A stretch of DNA of 64,000 nt, taken from contig NZ_JAJJMP010000001.1 of assembly GCF_020905415.1 (NCBI RefSeq), forward strand, positions 3,173,501 to 3,237,500. The letters are read 5' to 3'. How positions within the stretch are numbered: position 1 is the first letter of the stretch; each line of letters starts with the position of its first letter. Origin of the DNA: Myroides oncorhynchi. GTDB lineage: Bacteria > Bacteroidota > Bacteroidia > Flavobacteriales > Flavobacteriaceae. The notes under the pieces are model-generated. The model worked only from the letters and a program-made list of their open reading frames with translations. It did not search any database and was not told where the DNA came from. Positions 8,747 to 17,774 of the stretch are shown in pieces. The translations under genes and the position numbers were made by a program.

Positions 8747-11700
8747 ATGAAAAGACATTTCTTAGTCTGGATGCTATGTATAGGAGGCAGCACATTCCTA
8801 CATGCACAAGTAATAGTAAAAGGAAAAGTAACAGGTAAAAGCGATGGCTTACCAGTTTCTTTTGCTACAGTAATCGCTAATAAGGATAATTCTACTTGGG
8901 CAACAACAGATGCCGATGGTAATTTTATGTTAGAGCTAAAAGCTGATGCAGGTACCTTAGCTGTAGAGTATTTAGGATATCAGCCTAAAACAATTAACTA
9001 TAAAGGTGCACAACTAGTAAGTATCGTACTTGAGCAAGATAGCAATATCTTAGATGAGGTAGTACTAATCGGTTATGGAGCTTCTAAGAAGAAAGACATT
9101 ACCACATCTATCGCTACAGTGGATAATATCGATAAGCTAGCTTCTAGACCTGTGTCTAATTTAAGTGATTTCTTACAAGGACAAGTAGCAGGGGTGACCG
9201 TTACACAACAAGGTGGAGATCCATCAGGTACAAGTAAGATGGTTATTCGTGGTTCAGGTTCATTAGCTAATGAGACGCCGCTTACTGTAGTAGATGGGGT
9301 TCCTTATTATGGTCCTGCGATTAGCCCAAATGATATAGAGTCTGTATCGATCTTAAAAGATGCAGCTGCAGCTGCTATCTATGGAGCACAAGCTGCTTCT
9401 GGGGTAATCGTGATTACAACTAAGAAAGGAGTAAAGGGTGACCCTAGTGTTACATTGAATATGTATACAGGTTTCTCTAATGCTACTAATCTACCTACAC
9501 CATTAGATGCTAAAGGTCAGGCTTGGGCGTATAATACCGCTGCTGACAACTCTGGTGCACCTAGACAGTCTGCTCATAACGCAGCACTTAATCCTTGGGG
9601 TCAAGAAACTAGAACCAATTGGATGGATGAAATATTTAGAACAGCGGCAATGTATAACGCTGATGCTAGTATCTCTGGAGCTACAGATAAAAGTAATTAC
9701 TTAGTATCATTTGGTTATAATAAGAAAGAGGGAACACTGATAGGGACTTTCGCAGAGCGTTATAATTTCAGAGTAAAGACAGATACGAAACTTACAGATA
9801 AAGTCACAATAGGAGAGAATGTATATTACTCTAATACCAATGCCATAGGGACTAATACAAGTAGTTCTTACTCAGGAAGTGTGATTAGCGCTTTATATAT
9901 GCCTTCTGCAGCGCCTGTATATGATGCAGATGGAAAGTTTGGAGGGGTAGTACCTCACGAGTTAGCTCAGTTCGCAGGAGCATATGGAGATGTATTTAAT
10001 CCGGTTGCGTTGTTATTAAGACCTACAACGTCTAATCCTACTAATTTCCTAAATGCCAATGTATATTTAAACTACGAAATCGTAGATGGACTATCGTTCA
10101 AAACATCTTATAGCTTTGATTATACAAGTAACAAATACAAGAAGTTTACACCTAAAGCACCTGAGTTAGGAAGAACAAACTTAAACAACTACTTATTTGA
10201 AAGTAATTACGAGAAGACACATTGGATTTGGGATAACCAAATAACGTATCACAAGACTTTTGGCAAGCACGACATTAATGCTACAGCTATTCACTCTGCT
10301 CAAAAAACGAACTATGACTTCTATTCTATACAAGGGGAAGGCTTTAGTAGTGAAGAGTCTTTTAATCAATATATGGGGAACGCCTCTATTATGCGTAAGC
10401 CTGTTACAGAAACATACGAAGACGCATTGACTTCTATCATCGGACGTGTGATGTATAACTTTGACGATAAATACTTCGTATCAGGGAGTTTGCGTAAAGA
10501 TACTACTTCTCGTTTAGCTAAGAATAATCAGTCTGAAGTATTTCCTTCTGCTTCTGTGGGATGGAGAATTTCACAAGAGAATTTCTTTAATGTACCTGCG
10601 ATTAGTGAGTTAAAACTAAGAGCGTCTTGGGGACAGATAGGTAACGTTAACTCAGTGGGGTATTACTCTTTTGACGTGCCATTGAGTACTACAGATATCA
10701 TTATGGGAGAAGATGGTATGCTAACAGGTAAGGGAACTTATATTAATAGACAGTCTAACCCTAACCTTAAATGGGAAACATCAGAGTCTGTGGATATCGG
10801 AGTAGATGCGGCATTCTTTAACGGGCGTTTAAACTTGGTAGCGGATTACTTTAGTAAGCGTACAAAAGGGATGATTATTCCTGGATTAGAAGACGCGCAC
10901 CACGGTACTGCAGCAGCAGATGTTAACGGTGGAGAAGTATTAAATAAAGGATTAGAGTTGTCATTAAGTTATAATGATAATATCGGTGATCTTAACTATA
11001 AGTTGTTTGGTAACGTGAGTTTCTTAAAGAACGAATTAGTGAATTTGAACGGATATAATCAGAGTGGAATTGATTATATCGCACACACAGATAACGTAAG
11101 AGGTATACTTAACCCTTATCGTTCAGTAGTGGGCAAATCACTTTATTCAACTCACTTGGTTCCGTATTTAGGAATCTTCCAATCACAAGCTGAAGTAGAC
11201 GCTTACAGAGGAAAGAACGGTAATTTAATCCAACCTAACGCTAAACCAGGTGACTTCAAGTTTGCTGATTCTAATGGGGATGGTAAGATAGATAATAATG
11301 ATAAAGAGTTTATGGACGCTTATATGCCTAAGATCACTTATAGCTTTGGTTTAAACCTAGAGTATAAGAATTGGGATGTGAGTATGTTCTTCCAAGGTGT
11401 AGGTGATGTGAAGGTATTTAACGGATATAAGTTCACTGCTTATAACGCGTCATTACAAGGGTACAACTTAGATAGTAGAGTACAGAATGCATGGACACCT
11501 GAGAATACAAATACGAATATCGCTAGATTATCTACTAAAGATGACAACCAAAACTACGGTACTACTTCTAGCTGGTATTTAGAGGATGCGTCATATTTGC
11601 GCTTAAAGAACTTAACGATAGGATACACTTTACCAAAGAGTATTATGAATGCCTTATCTACTAAGTCTAGCTTGAGAATCTTTATGTCAGGAGATAACTT

Positions 11701-11815
11701 ATTTACTATTACAGGATATAAAGGTTTAGATCCTGAAGTAGGTGGAATAGGTCTAGATGTAGCAACATATCCTATCTCTCGTACCATATCAGGTGGTTTC
11801 TTATTTACTTTTTAA
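8747..11815 (+). CDS. SusC/RagA-family TonB-linked outer membrane transporter
   Basis: 1022 residues. Signal peptide (cleavage near FLHAQ), then a carboxypeptidase-regulatory-like domain (about 22-100), a linker with DEVVLIGYGASKKKDIT, a TonB plug domain (about 115-225, including LQGQVAGVTVTQQGGDPSG and VVDGVPYYG) and a beta barrel ending in aromatic FLFTF. SusC proteins import ligands across the outer membrane using TonB energy, with the paired SusD as lid. The susD gene follows after 12 bases, and phosphatase genes follow that, suggesting an organophosphate-containing substrate rather than a plain glycan; no glycoside hydrolase is present. Confidence 0.95.
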   Translation: MKRHFLVWMLCIGGSTFLHAQVIVKGKVTGKSDGLPVSFATVIANKDNSTWATTDADGNFMLELKADAGTLAVEYLGYQPKTINYKGAQLVSIVLEQDSNILDEVVLIGYGASKKKDITTSIATVDNIDKLASRPVSNLSDFLQGQVAGVTVTQQGGDPSGTSKMVIRGSGSLANETPLTVVDGVPYYGPAISPNDIESVSILKDAAAAAIYGAQAASGVIVITTKKGVKGDPSVTLNMYTGFSNATNLPTPLDAKGQAWAYNTAADNSGAPRQSAHNAALNPWGQETRTNWMDEIFRTAAMYNADASISGATDKSNYLVSFGYNKKEGTLIGTFAERYNFRVKTDTKLTDKVTIGENVYYSNTNAIGTNTSSSYSGSVISALYMPSAAPVYDADGKFGGVVPHELAQFAGAYGDVFNPVALLLRPTTSNPTNFLNANVYLNYEIVDGLSFKTSYSFDYTSNKYKKFTPKAPELGRTNLNNYLFESNYEKTHWIWDNQITYHKTFGKHDINATAIHSAQKTNYDFYSIQGEGFSSEESFNQYMGNASIMRKPVTETYEDALTSIIGRVMYNFDDKYFVSGSLRKDTTSRLAKNNQSEVFPSASVGWRISQENFFNVPAISELKLRASWGQIGNVNSVGYYSFDVPLSTTDIIMGEDGMLTGKGTYINRQSNPNLKWETSESVDIGVDAAFFNGRLNLVADYFSKRTKGMIIPGLEDAHHGTAAADVNGGEVLNKGLELSLSYNDNIGDLNYKLFGNVSFLKNELVNLNGYNQSGIDYIAHTDNVRGILNPYRSVVGKSLYSTHLVPYLGIFQSQAEVDAYRGKNGNLIQPNAKPGDFKFADSNGDGKIDNNDKEFMDAYMPKITYSFGLNLEYKNWDVSMFFQGVGDVKVFNGYKFTAYNASLQGYNLDSRVQNAWTPENTNTNIARLSTKDDNQNYGTTSSWYLEDASYLRLKNLTIGYTLPKSIMNALSTKSSLRIFMSGDNLFTITGYKGLDPEVGGIGLDVATYPISRTISGGFLFTF

Positions 11816-11827
11816 TCCAAGACAATT

Positions 11828-13417
11828 ATGAAAAAATACAACTTATCTAAATATAGTCTAGTATTAGGTTTTTCGACTATTTTATCACTAGGCGCGTGTA
11901 GTTCTGATTTTACAGAATTAGATCCAAAGGGAAGTACATCGTATGAGAACTATTGGAAAAGTGAGCAAGATGCAGTAGAAGCAGCCAATAGCTTATACCA
12001 AATGATGAATCAGGACGAAATGTTCGGTAGAGGGTTCTTCTGGTATATTAATGCTTCTGATGATATGGTGACAGGACGTCTAAATGCAACTGCTGATAAT
12101 ATCAAGAACTTTAATATGAATGGGGATGAAAACTATGTCAATGGTATTTATCAGAATGCATATAAAGTAATCCGCAGAGCGAATGACATTATCGTGAATG
12201 TTCCTGGGATGAAAATAAGTGAGTCTCTTAAAACTAGGATTCTAGGGGAAGCGTATTTTATGAGAGGGTTCTTTTATTTCTGGTTAGCGCACACTTATGG
12301 AGATAATGGACAGAATGGTGGAGTGCCTATTATTACAGAGGCTAATATGTCTCAGCCTGCGGGTAGTTTTAAAAGACCTGCTAGTGTAGTGGAGAACTAT
12401 GATCATATCGTTAAGGACTTGACTAAAGCAGCGGAATTATTGCCATTGTTTACGTCTTATTCTGCTGATAATTATGGTAGAGCACATAAAGATGCAGCCC
12501 TTGCTTATATCGCTAAGACTAACTTATACTGGGCACAGTATGACAAATCTAGATATGCTGAAGTAATTAAGTATGCAGATGCAGTTACTAATTCTGGATC
12601 TAATAGAGCTTTAGTGAATACAGGTAATCCTGCGAAAGATTACAGAGAACTGCACAGTTATAAAAACAACTGGAAAAGTGAGTATATCTGGTCTGTGAAC
12701 TCAGGTATCGAAGGAGGAAGTATCTTGCCAGGATGTATGCTTGAGAATAAAGGATGGGGTGCTTATAACGGTTGGGGATATTATACACCAACAGAAGGGT
12801 TATTCCAAGAATTTGAGAAAGGGGATGCACGTAGAAAGGTAACTTTATTGACTTTCGGAGATGAGTTTTCTTACTTTGGAAAAACAAGAAGATATGCATC
12901 AGAGAATTCATTATCAGGACTTCAGTTTAATAAGTATATGGCAGAGTATGCTACAGAAGATGCTCTAGGGAAGTTTATCAATACCAATGGGGATAAACCA
13001 ACAACGACGTATAATGTGCCTTTAATGCGTTATGCGGAGATCTTATTAATAAAGGCAGAAGCACAGATTATGTCTGGACAGAGTGGGGATGATGCGTTAA
13101 ACCAAGTGCGTGTACGTGCAGGGCTACCAACTAAAACTGGAGCTACTATGGCTGATTTAAAACACGAAAGACGAGTAGAGTTAGCAGGGGAGTTTGCAAA
13201 TAGGCACTTTGACTTAGTGAGATGGGGTGATGCTAAGGAGGCTTATGGCAAGCCACTTTATGGACGTGTTCACAAGGACCGTTCTAACCCTGATTCACCA
13301 TACACAGTATCAGAAGTATGGAAGGCAAGAAACTTTGATACAAGTAAAATGCACGTATGGCCTATTCCTAATAGAGCAGTACAATCATCAGGTATCAAAC
13401 AAAATGTAGGTTGGTAA
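11828..13417 (+). CDS. SusD/RagB-family substrate-binding lipoprotein
   Basis: 529 residues. The lipoprotein signal ends in SLGACSS with Cys24 as the lipidation site. The rest is the TPR-rich alpha-helical SusD fold: EQDAVEAANSLYQ near the start, EAYFMRGFFYFWLAHTYGD in the middle, then MRYAEILLIKAEA and RRVELAGEFANRHFDLVRWG, the conserved end region. It is surface exposed and acts with the SusC protein 12 bases upstream to capture the ligand. A strong hairpin with a T run directly after the gene suggests that much of the susCD transcript ends here, giving higher susCD than phosphatase expression. Confidence 0.95.
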   Translation: MKKYNLSKYSLVLGFSTILSLGACSSDFTELDPKGSTSYENYWKSEQDAVEAANSLYQMMNQDEMFGRGFFWYINASDDMVTGRLNATADNIKNFNMNGDENYVNGIYQNAYKVIRRANDIIVNVPGMKISESLKTRILGEAYFMRGFFYFWLAHTYGDNGQNGGVPIITEANMSQPAGSFKRPASVVENYDHIVKDLTKAAELLPLFTSYSADNYGRAHKDAALAYIAKTNLYWAQYDKSRYAEVIKYADAVTNSGSNRALVNTGNPAKDYRELHSYKNNWKSEYIWSVNSGIEGGSILPGCMLENKGWGAYNGWGYYTPTEGLFQEFEKGDARRKVTLLTFGDEFSYFGKTRRYASENSLSGLQFNKYMAEYATEDALGKFINTNGDKPTTTYNVPLMRYAEILLIKAEAQIMSGQSGDDALNQVRVRAGLPTKTGATMADLKHERRVELAGEFANRHFDLVRWGDAKEAYGKPLYGRVHKDRSNPDSPYTVSEVWKARNFDTSKMHVWPIPNRAVQSSGIKQNVGW

Positions 13418-13434
13418 TATTATTTTCAAGATTC

Positions 13435-13466
13435 AGAGGGGCGTAAGCTCTATGCCCCTCTTTTTA
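13435..13466 (+). terminator. terminator or attenuator between susD and phosphatase fusion
   Basis: Perfect 8-base stem AGAGGGGC/GCCCCTCT with an 11-base loop and a run of five T residues, 18 bases after the susD stop and 11 bases before the next start codon. It probably gives partial read-through into the phosphatase genes. Confidence 0.75.
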
Positions 13467-13476
13467 CACACAAAAC

Positions 13477-15270
13477 ATGAAAAGATTCTTTCTATCGATA
13501 GCACTGCTAGCAAGTGTATTCACTGCTAATGCGCAATCAAAAACATATAAAATACACTCTCATAACGACTATCAGCAAGCTACGCCATTCTGGACAGCGT
13601 ATACTAATGCGAGTCAGTCTATTGAGATAGACTTAGTACTTGATAAAGGGGCGTTATACGTAGCGCACGAGCAAAAGAGTATTGATAAAAACAAAACAAT
13701 TGAGAGCTTGTATCTAGACCCATTAGCCCAAGCGGTTAAACTAAATATAGGACAGCCCAAAGGGCTTAACTTCTTACTTGACCTAAAGTCGAATGCAAAT
13801 CAGTCATTAGAATTGCTATTACCTGTGCTAAAGAAATATGAGCAGCTAATTAAAGAACAACAAGTAATCTTCGTTATCTCAGGTAACAAGCCTGATGATG
13901 CGACATTTAAGAAGTGTCCTGCTTACATACAGCTAGATCATCAATCACTTACACCTATTGCAGATCAAGCAGTTTGGAGTAGAGTTGCGATGGTTAGTCT
14001 AAACTTTAGAGAGTATTCTGTTTGGAATGGTAAAGGGCGTATCGTGGAAGCTGAGAAAGTGAAGTTGCAGCAAGTGATTGATCTAGTTCACAGCCAAGGG
14101 AAGGCTATTCGATTCTGGGGAACTCCTGATGGGAAGACTGCTTTTAAGGCTTTTGCAGATATGGGAATAGATGTTATTAATACTGACAATCCTTATTTGG
14201 CTAATGCGTATTTGTCAAATCTACACAAGACTGTTTATACCAATAAAGAAGTGTCTAAGGTATATAAACCAACCTTTGCAAATGATGATAAAAATATACC
14301 TATTAAGAACGTTATTCTGCTAATAGGAGATGGTAATGGATTGTCACAAATATCTGCTGCTGCATTGGCAAATGGCGGTGATTTAAGTTTGCTGCAATTA
14401 AAAAGTGTAGGGTTCTTAAAGACACAAGCAGGAGATGATTTTACGACGGATTCTGCGGCAGGTGGTACAGCTTTAGCAACAGGTGAGAAGACGTATAATC
14501 GCTCTATCGGGATGAGTATGCAAAGAACGCCATTAATGAATATCACAGAGTATCTAGCACCCTTTAAATATAAAACAGGAGTGATCAGTACAGATGAATT
14601 GACTGGGGCAACGCCTTCTTCATTTTACGCACATCAGTTAGATAGAGATGATGATAAATTAATAGCAAAGGATTTGCTAAGTAGTAATTTGTCATTGTTT
14701 GTAGCTGCTGGTAAAAAGACATTTAACGACATTGACTTAAAGAAAAAGTTTACATTAGTTAACGACCTAAAAGAGCTTGGTAATTCAAAAGAATCTAAGG
14801 TAGGAATGTTCTTAGCTGACGGAGGATTAAAGGGAATTATAGATGGTAGAGATGATGTGTTAGCTCAGGCAACTAAGCATAGTTTAGACTTCCTATCTAA
14901 AGATAAACAACCTTTTTTCTTAATGGTCGAAGGTGCGAAAATAGACTCTTATGGTCACTTTAATAATACGGGAGGTATCGTGACTGAAGGTATTGACTTT
15001 GATAGAGCGATTACAGAAGCATTGAAGTTTGCAGATAAGGATGGGCAGACATTAGTGATTATCACTGCGGACCACGAGACAAGTGGTTTTGCAATACCAC
15101 AAGGGGATGTTAAGAAGGGAATAATAGAGGGAGATTTTATCTCTAATGACCATACAGGAACGATGATTCCTATCTTCGCTTACGGGCCTAAATCAGGCGA
15201 GTTTAGAGGAGTGTATGAGAATAATGAAGTATTCCATAAGATAGTTAAGCTTTTAAATCTAAAGAAGTAA
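13477..15270 (+). CDS. secreted PI-PLC/glycerophosphodiesterase-like and alkaline phosphatase fusion
   Basis: 597 residues with a signal peptide (cleavage near FTANAQ). Residues about 24-255 form a phosphodiesterase TIM-barrel of the PI-PLC/GDPD type: HSHNDY at 27-32, the acidic IEIDLVLD strand, AHE, and an end region RFWGTPDGKTAF...GIDVINTDNP typical of GDPDs. Residues about 275-597 form an alkaline phosphatase: metal-binding Asp285 in LLIGDGNG, nucleophile Ser326 in TTDSAAGGTA, VEGAKIDSYGH, ITADHETSG and NDHTGT. The two activities would first cut a phosphodiester and then release phosphate. It is 59 bases after susD and 3 bases before the metallophosphatase. Confidence 0.88.
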   Translation: MKRFFLSIALLASVFTANAQSKTYKIHSHNDYQQATPFWTAYTNASQSIEIDLVLDKGALYVAHEQKSIDKNKTIESLYLDPLAQAVKLNIGQPKGLNFLLDLKSNANQSLELLLPVLKKYEQLIKEQQVIFVISGNKPDDATFKKCPAYIQLDHQSLTPIADQAVWSRVAMVSLNFREYSVWNGKGRIVEAEKVKLQQVIDLVHSQGKAIRFWGTPDGKTAFKAFADMGIDVINTDNPYLANAYLSNLHKTVYTNKEVSKVYKPTFANDDKNIPIKNVILLIGDGNGLSQISAAALANGGDLSLLQLKSVGFLKTQAGDDFTTDSAAGGTALATGEKTYNRSIGMSMQRTPLMNITEYLAPFKYKTGVISTDELTGATPSSFYAHQLDRDDDKLIAKDLLSSNLSLFVAAGKKTFNDIDLKKKFTLVNDLKELGNSKESKVGMFLADGGLKGIIDGRDDVLAQATKHSLDFLSKDKQPFFLMVEGAKIDSYGHFNNTGGIVTEGIDFDRAITEALKFADKDGQTLVIITADHETSGFAIPQGDVKKGIIEGDFISNDHTGTMIPIFAYGPKSGEFRGVYENNEVFHKIVKLLNLKK

Positions 15271-15273
15271 ACC

Positions 15274-16779
15274 ATGAAGCGATTAGTAGTCTATCTGATG
15301 GCTGTAATGGGGACTAGTCTTTATGCCCAAAATAAAAATATTAGCGGTAAGGTATTTGAAGATGTCAATAAAAATGGGCAATACGATAAAGGAGAACCGC
15401 TGCTAAAAAATGTTTTGATCAGCAATGGTCAAGACCTTGTAAAGACAAATCAAAAAGGAGAATATAAGATAAATACGATGGCAGATATGCAGGTGTTTAT
15501 TGTAAAGCCTAATGGTTATCAGTCTTCTTTGTCTAAAGAGAATAAGGTGAACTTTTACCTGCCTTATGCTGATTTAGGAAAAGTGAGTACATATGATTTT
15601 GCCTTGTATAAACAAGACGAGTCAAAGCCTTTAAATGCAGTACTTCTAGGTGATTTACAGTCTGATGTATTAGATGATATTCATCACGTAGAGAAGTTAG
15701 TAGTCAGCGAATTGTCAAAGACACCGCCTGATCTAATCTTTCCTTTAGGGGATTTGGTATTTGATCGATTGGAAGTATTTGACCCTTTGTCTAAATCATT
15801 GGGATTGATTGGAAGCCCGATATATTATGTGGTTGGAAATCACGATCTAGACTTCGGTAAGGACAAGAAGGTTAAGGACAGAGATATTAGTTATAAGAAG
15901 GTCTTTGGGCCTTCGTATTATGCCTTAGAGTATGGAGATGAGCTAATTATCGTGCTTAATAATATCTTGCCTATTGATGAGAAGGGATATATCGGCAAGA
16001 TAGATGAGGTACAAAAAATCTTTCTAAAGAATATTCTAAGTCATTATGCACCCACGCATCAAAAGGTAAAAGTAATGATGCATATTCCTATCGAATTTAT
16101 GAAGGATAAGCAGGAGTTTGTAAGCTTATTTGACAGTTATAAGCAAGTATTTGTTGGGGTAGGGCATACTCACACCCAATATCACAATCATTACTCTAGA
16201 AAGACTAATGCGCCTATTCACGAGTTAGTAGCAGGAGCAGTATGTGGAGCTTGGTGGCAAGGACCTCACGATATCGAGGGAATACCATTTGCGATGATGT
16301 ACGATGGTACTTGGAAGGGATATTGGCATTTGAACTCATCTCCCAAAGATTATACGTTATCATACAAAGTGTCAGGTAGAGCTGCCGATAAACAGATACA
16401 AGTTTGGGCACCTGAGGTAAAAGAGTGGGACAAGAGTCTAGAGCATCTAAATGATGGCTATATCTACGCAAACGTCTTCGCAGGGGATCAAGATACTAAA
16501 GTGCAAATCAGTTTTGATGGTACTACGTGGCAATCGATGGATTATTATCAGGGAGTAGATCCTCATTATACAAGATTAATTGAGTTACAAAAACAAGGTA
16601 GATTTAAAAATATGAATACCTCTTCTGCCGTCGATGCCAAAAGAGTAAGTAAACATTTATGGCGTATGCCAATTCCTGAGGGGCTTCAAGAAGGACCTGA
16701 GTTGATTAAAGTAAAAGCTATTGACATACGATACGGTCTTAATCATGTGGAGAACCGTGTCCTGTGGACCCCAAATTAG
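15274..16779 (+). CDS. secreted calcineurin-like metallophosphoesterase with N- and C-terminal accessory domains
   Basis: 501 residues, signal peptide (cleavage near SLYAQ). The N-terminal beta domain (GKVFEDVNKNGQYDKGEPLL, about 22-110) matches the MetallophosN type found in Bacteroidota. The catalytic domain has the series GDLQSD, GDLVFD, GNHD, MMHIP and GHTHTQ, which together make a complete dinuclear metal site. The last about 150 residues form a MetallophosC-like beta domain. It is 3 bases downstream of the phosphatase fusion, so co-translated, and ends the locus. It is probably a periplasmic or surface phosphomonoesterase or diesterase. Confidence 0.9.
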   Translation: MKRLVVYLMAVMGTSLYAQNKNISGKVFEDVNKNGQYDKGEPLLKNVLISNGQDLVKTNQKGEYKINTMADMQVFIVKPNGYQSSLSKENKVNFYLPYADLGKVSTYDFALYKQDESKPLNAVLLGDLQSDVLDDIHHVEKLVVSELSKTPPDLIFPLGDLVFDRLEVFDPLSKSLGLIGSPIYYVVGNHDLDFGKDKKVKDRDISYKKVFGPSYYALEYGDELIIVLNNILPIDEKGYIGKIDEVQKIFLKNILSHYAPTHQKVKVMMHIPIEFMKDKQEFVSLFDSYKQVFVGVGHTHTQYHNHYSRKTNAPIHELVAGAVCGAWWQGPHDIEGIPFAMMYDGTWKGYWHLNSSPKDYTLSYKVSGRAADKQIQVWAPEVKEWDKSLEHLNDGYIYANVFAGDQDTKVQISFDGTTWQSMDYYQGVDPHYTRLIELQKQGRFKNMNTSSAVDAKRVSKHLWRMPIPEGLQEGPELIKVKAIDIRYGLNHVENRVLWTPN

Positions 16780-16834
16780 CTTTATATAAGGAGTTGAGGT
16801 GTCAACTTTTTAGATTAGTAGTGTTTGTATTGAG

Positions 16835-16867
16835 AGGTAGCCCATCGTGGGCTACCTTTCTGTTTTT
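16835..16867 (+). terminator. rho-independent terminator ending the phosphatase locus
   Basis: Stem AGGTAGCCCA/TGGGCTACCT with a TCG loop, followed by a T-rich tract (TTCTGTTTTT). Confidence 0.8.
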
Positions 16868-16973
16868 AAGACGCTGTATTTTTATTGAAAGATTAAAAGG
16901 GAAATATTTTAAAAATGGATTGGATAATTTTGGTTAAGCAGAGTTCGTAAGATTAATAGATAATACTAATCAG

Positions 16974-17113
16974 GTTCTGTCGGTACAGTGTGGATTAGGA
17001 TTGTGTGCCAGTATTGCGGGGCGTATTTAGCCTTTCGTTGCCTGTCCCATTGGCTAAAACTATCCATAGGACACTTTTTTAACGCTCTAACCTACCCGTA
17101 CTGTGTTAGATGT
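16974..17113. repeat. dispersed intergenic repeat, copy 2
   Basis: The core 17018-17110 matches the core at 4311-4404 (GGGGCGTATTTAGCCTT, CCTGTCCCATT, CATAGGACACTTTTTTAAC, CCCGTACTGTG). The upstream TCTGTCGGTACAGTGTGG also matches, but this copy lacks the roughly 70-base piece that copy 1 carries between the two blocks. A short open frame across it is not a gene. The remainder of the gap to 17774 holds only the promoter noted below. Confidence 0.65.
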
Positions 17114-17643
17114 GACTTTTGGACGTGGTTTATGAATTTTATCTTATGGATTACTGTTAATGACTACTACTCTTAACTTACTCAGAGAATAAGAAAAATG
17201 GTAGTACGACTGGTTTGCTTTTAAAGTTTACTGGGTAGGCAGGGGACTTTTCTTTAAGGGGAATGATATTTAGGTACTTGATAGTGGCTTGACCATTGCT
17301 GGAGAATCCTACTCTCTTGTATTTTGGAAGAAAAAGTAAGGGTATAGTTCTCGGGAAGTTGTTTATTAAGTGTTATAATTGTCCAATGTTTGTTTTTTTT
17401 CCTGTTAGTTTGTAAAATTTCAGTATTTACATCCTGTGAGTAGGTCTGTTTTTACTGATGTTTTTAGCTGTACTAGAGCGTGTTATTATCTGCAGAACCA
17501 CAGTTAATAAACTGAAGATAAAGGAGTATAAAAAGATTTGAATTTCGCCTTGTCAATAGTGTAGGTAATTATTTTGCAAGTTTAACGCTTTCAAAATAAT
17601 AAAATATCTTTTTATGTGTTATAATATACATACTAGTGAATGG

Positions 17644-17674
17644 TTGTGAAGATGAGAGCTATGTTTTATCTTTG
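17644..17674 (+). promoter_or_regulatory. Bacteroidota-type promoter for the S41 protease gene
   Basis: TTG at 17644 and an exact TATCTTTG (TAnnTTTG) at 17667-17674, separated by 20 bases, match the flavobacterial -33/-7 consensus. The start of transcription would lie about 95 bases upstream of the ATG at 17775. Confidence 0.55.
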
Positions 17675-17774
17675 TAGACTGAAAAATAAGGTTTCATTAG
17701 AGAATATGTTTTAGTTTTATGTTTTTTAATGCTAAAGATTCTTTATTTTTAAAATAATTAAATCGAGAAAAGGA

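Noticed and set aside
12600..12911. 103-codon frame antisense to susD
   Set aside because: Antisense shadow of a clear gene.
16988..17176. 62-codon frame
   Set aside because: It runs through the dispersed repeat and has no coding features.
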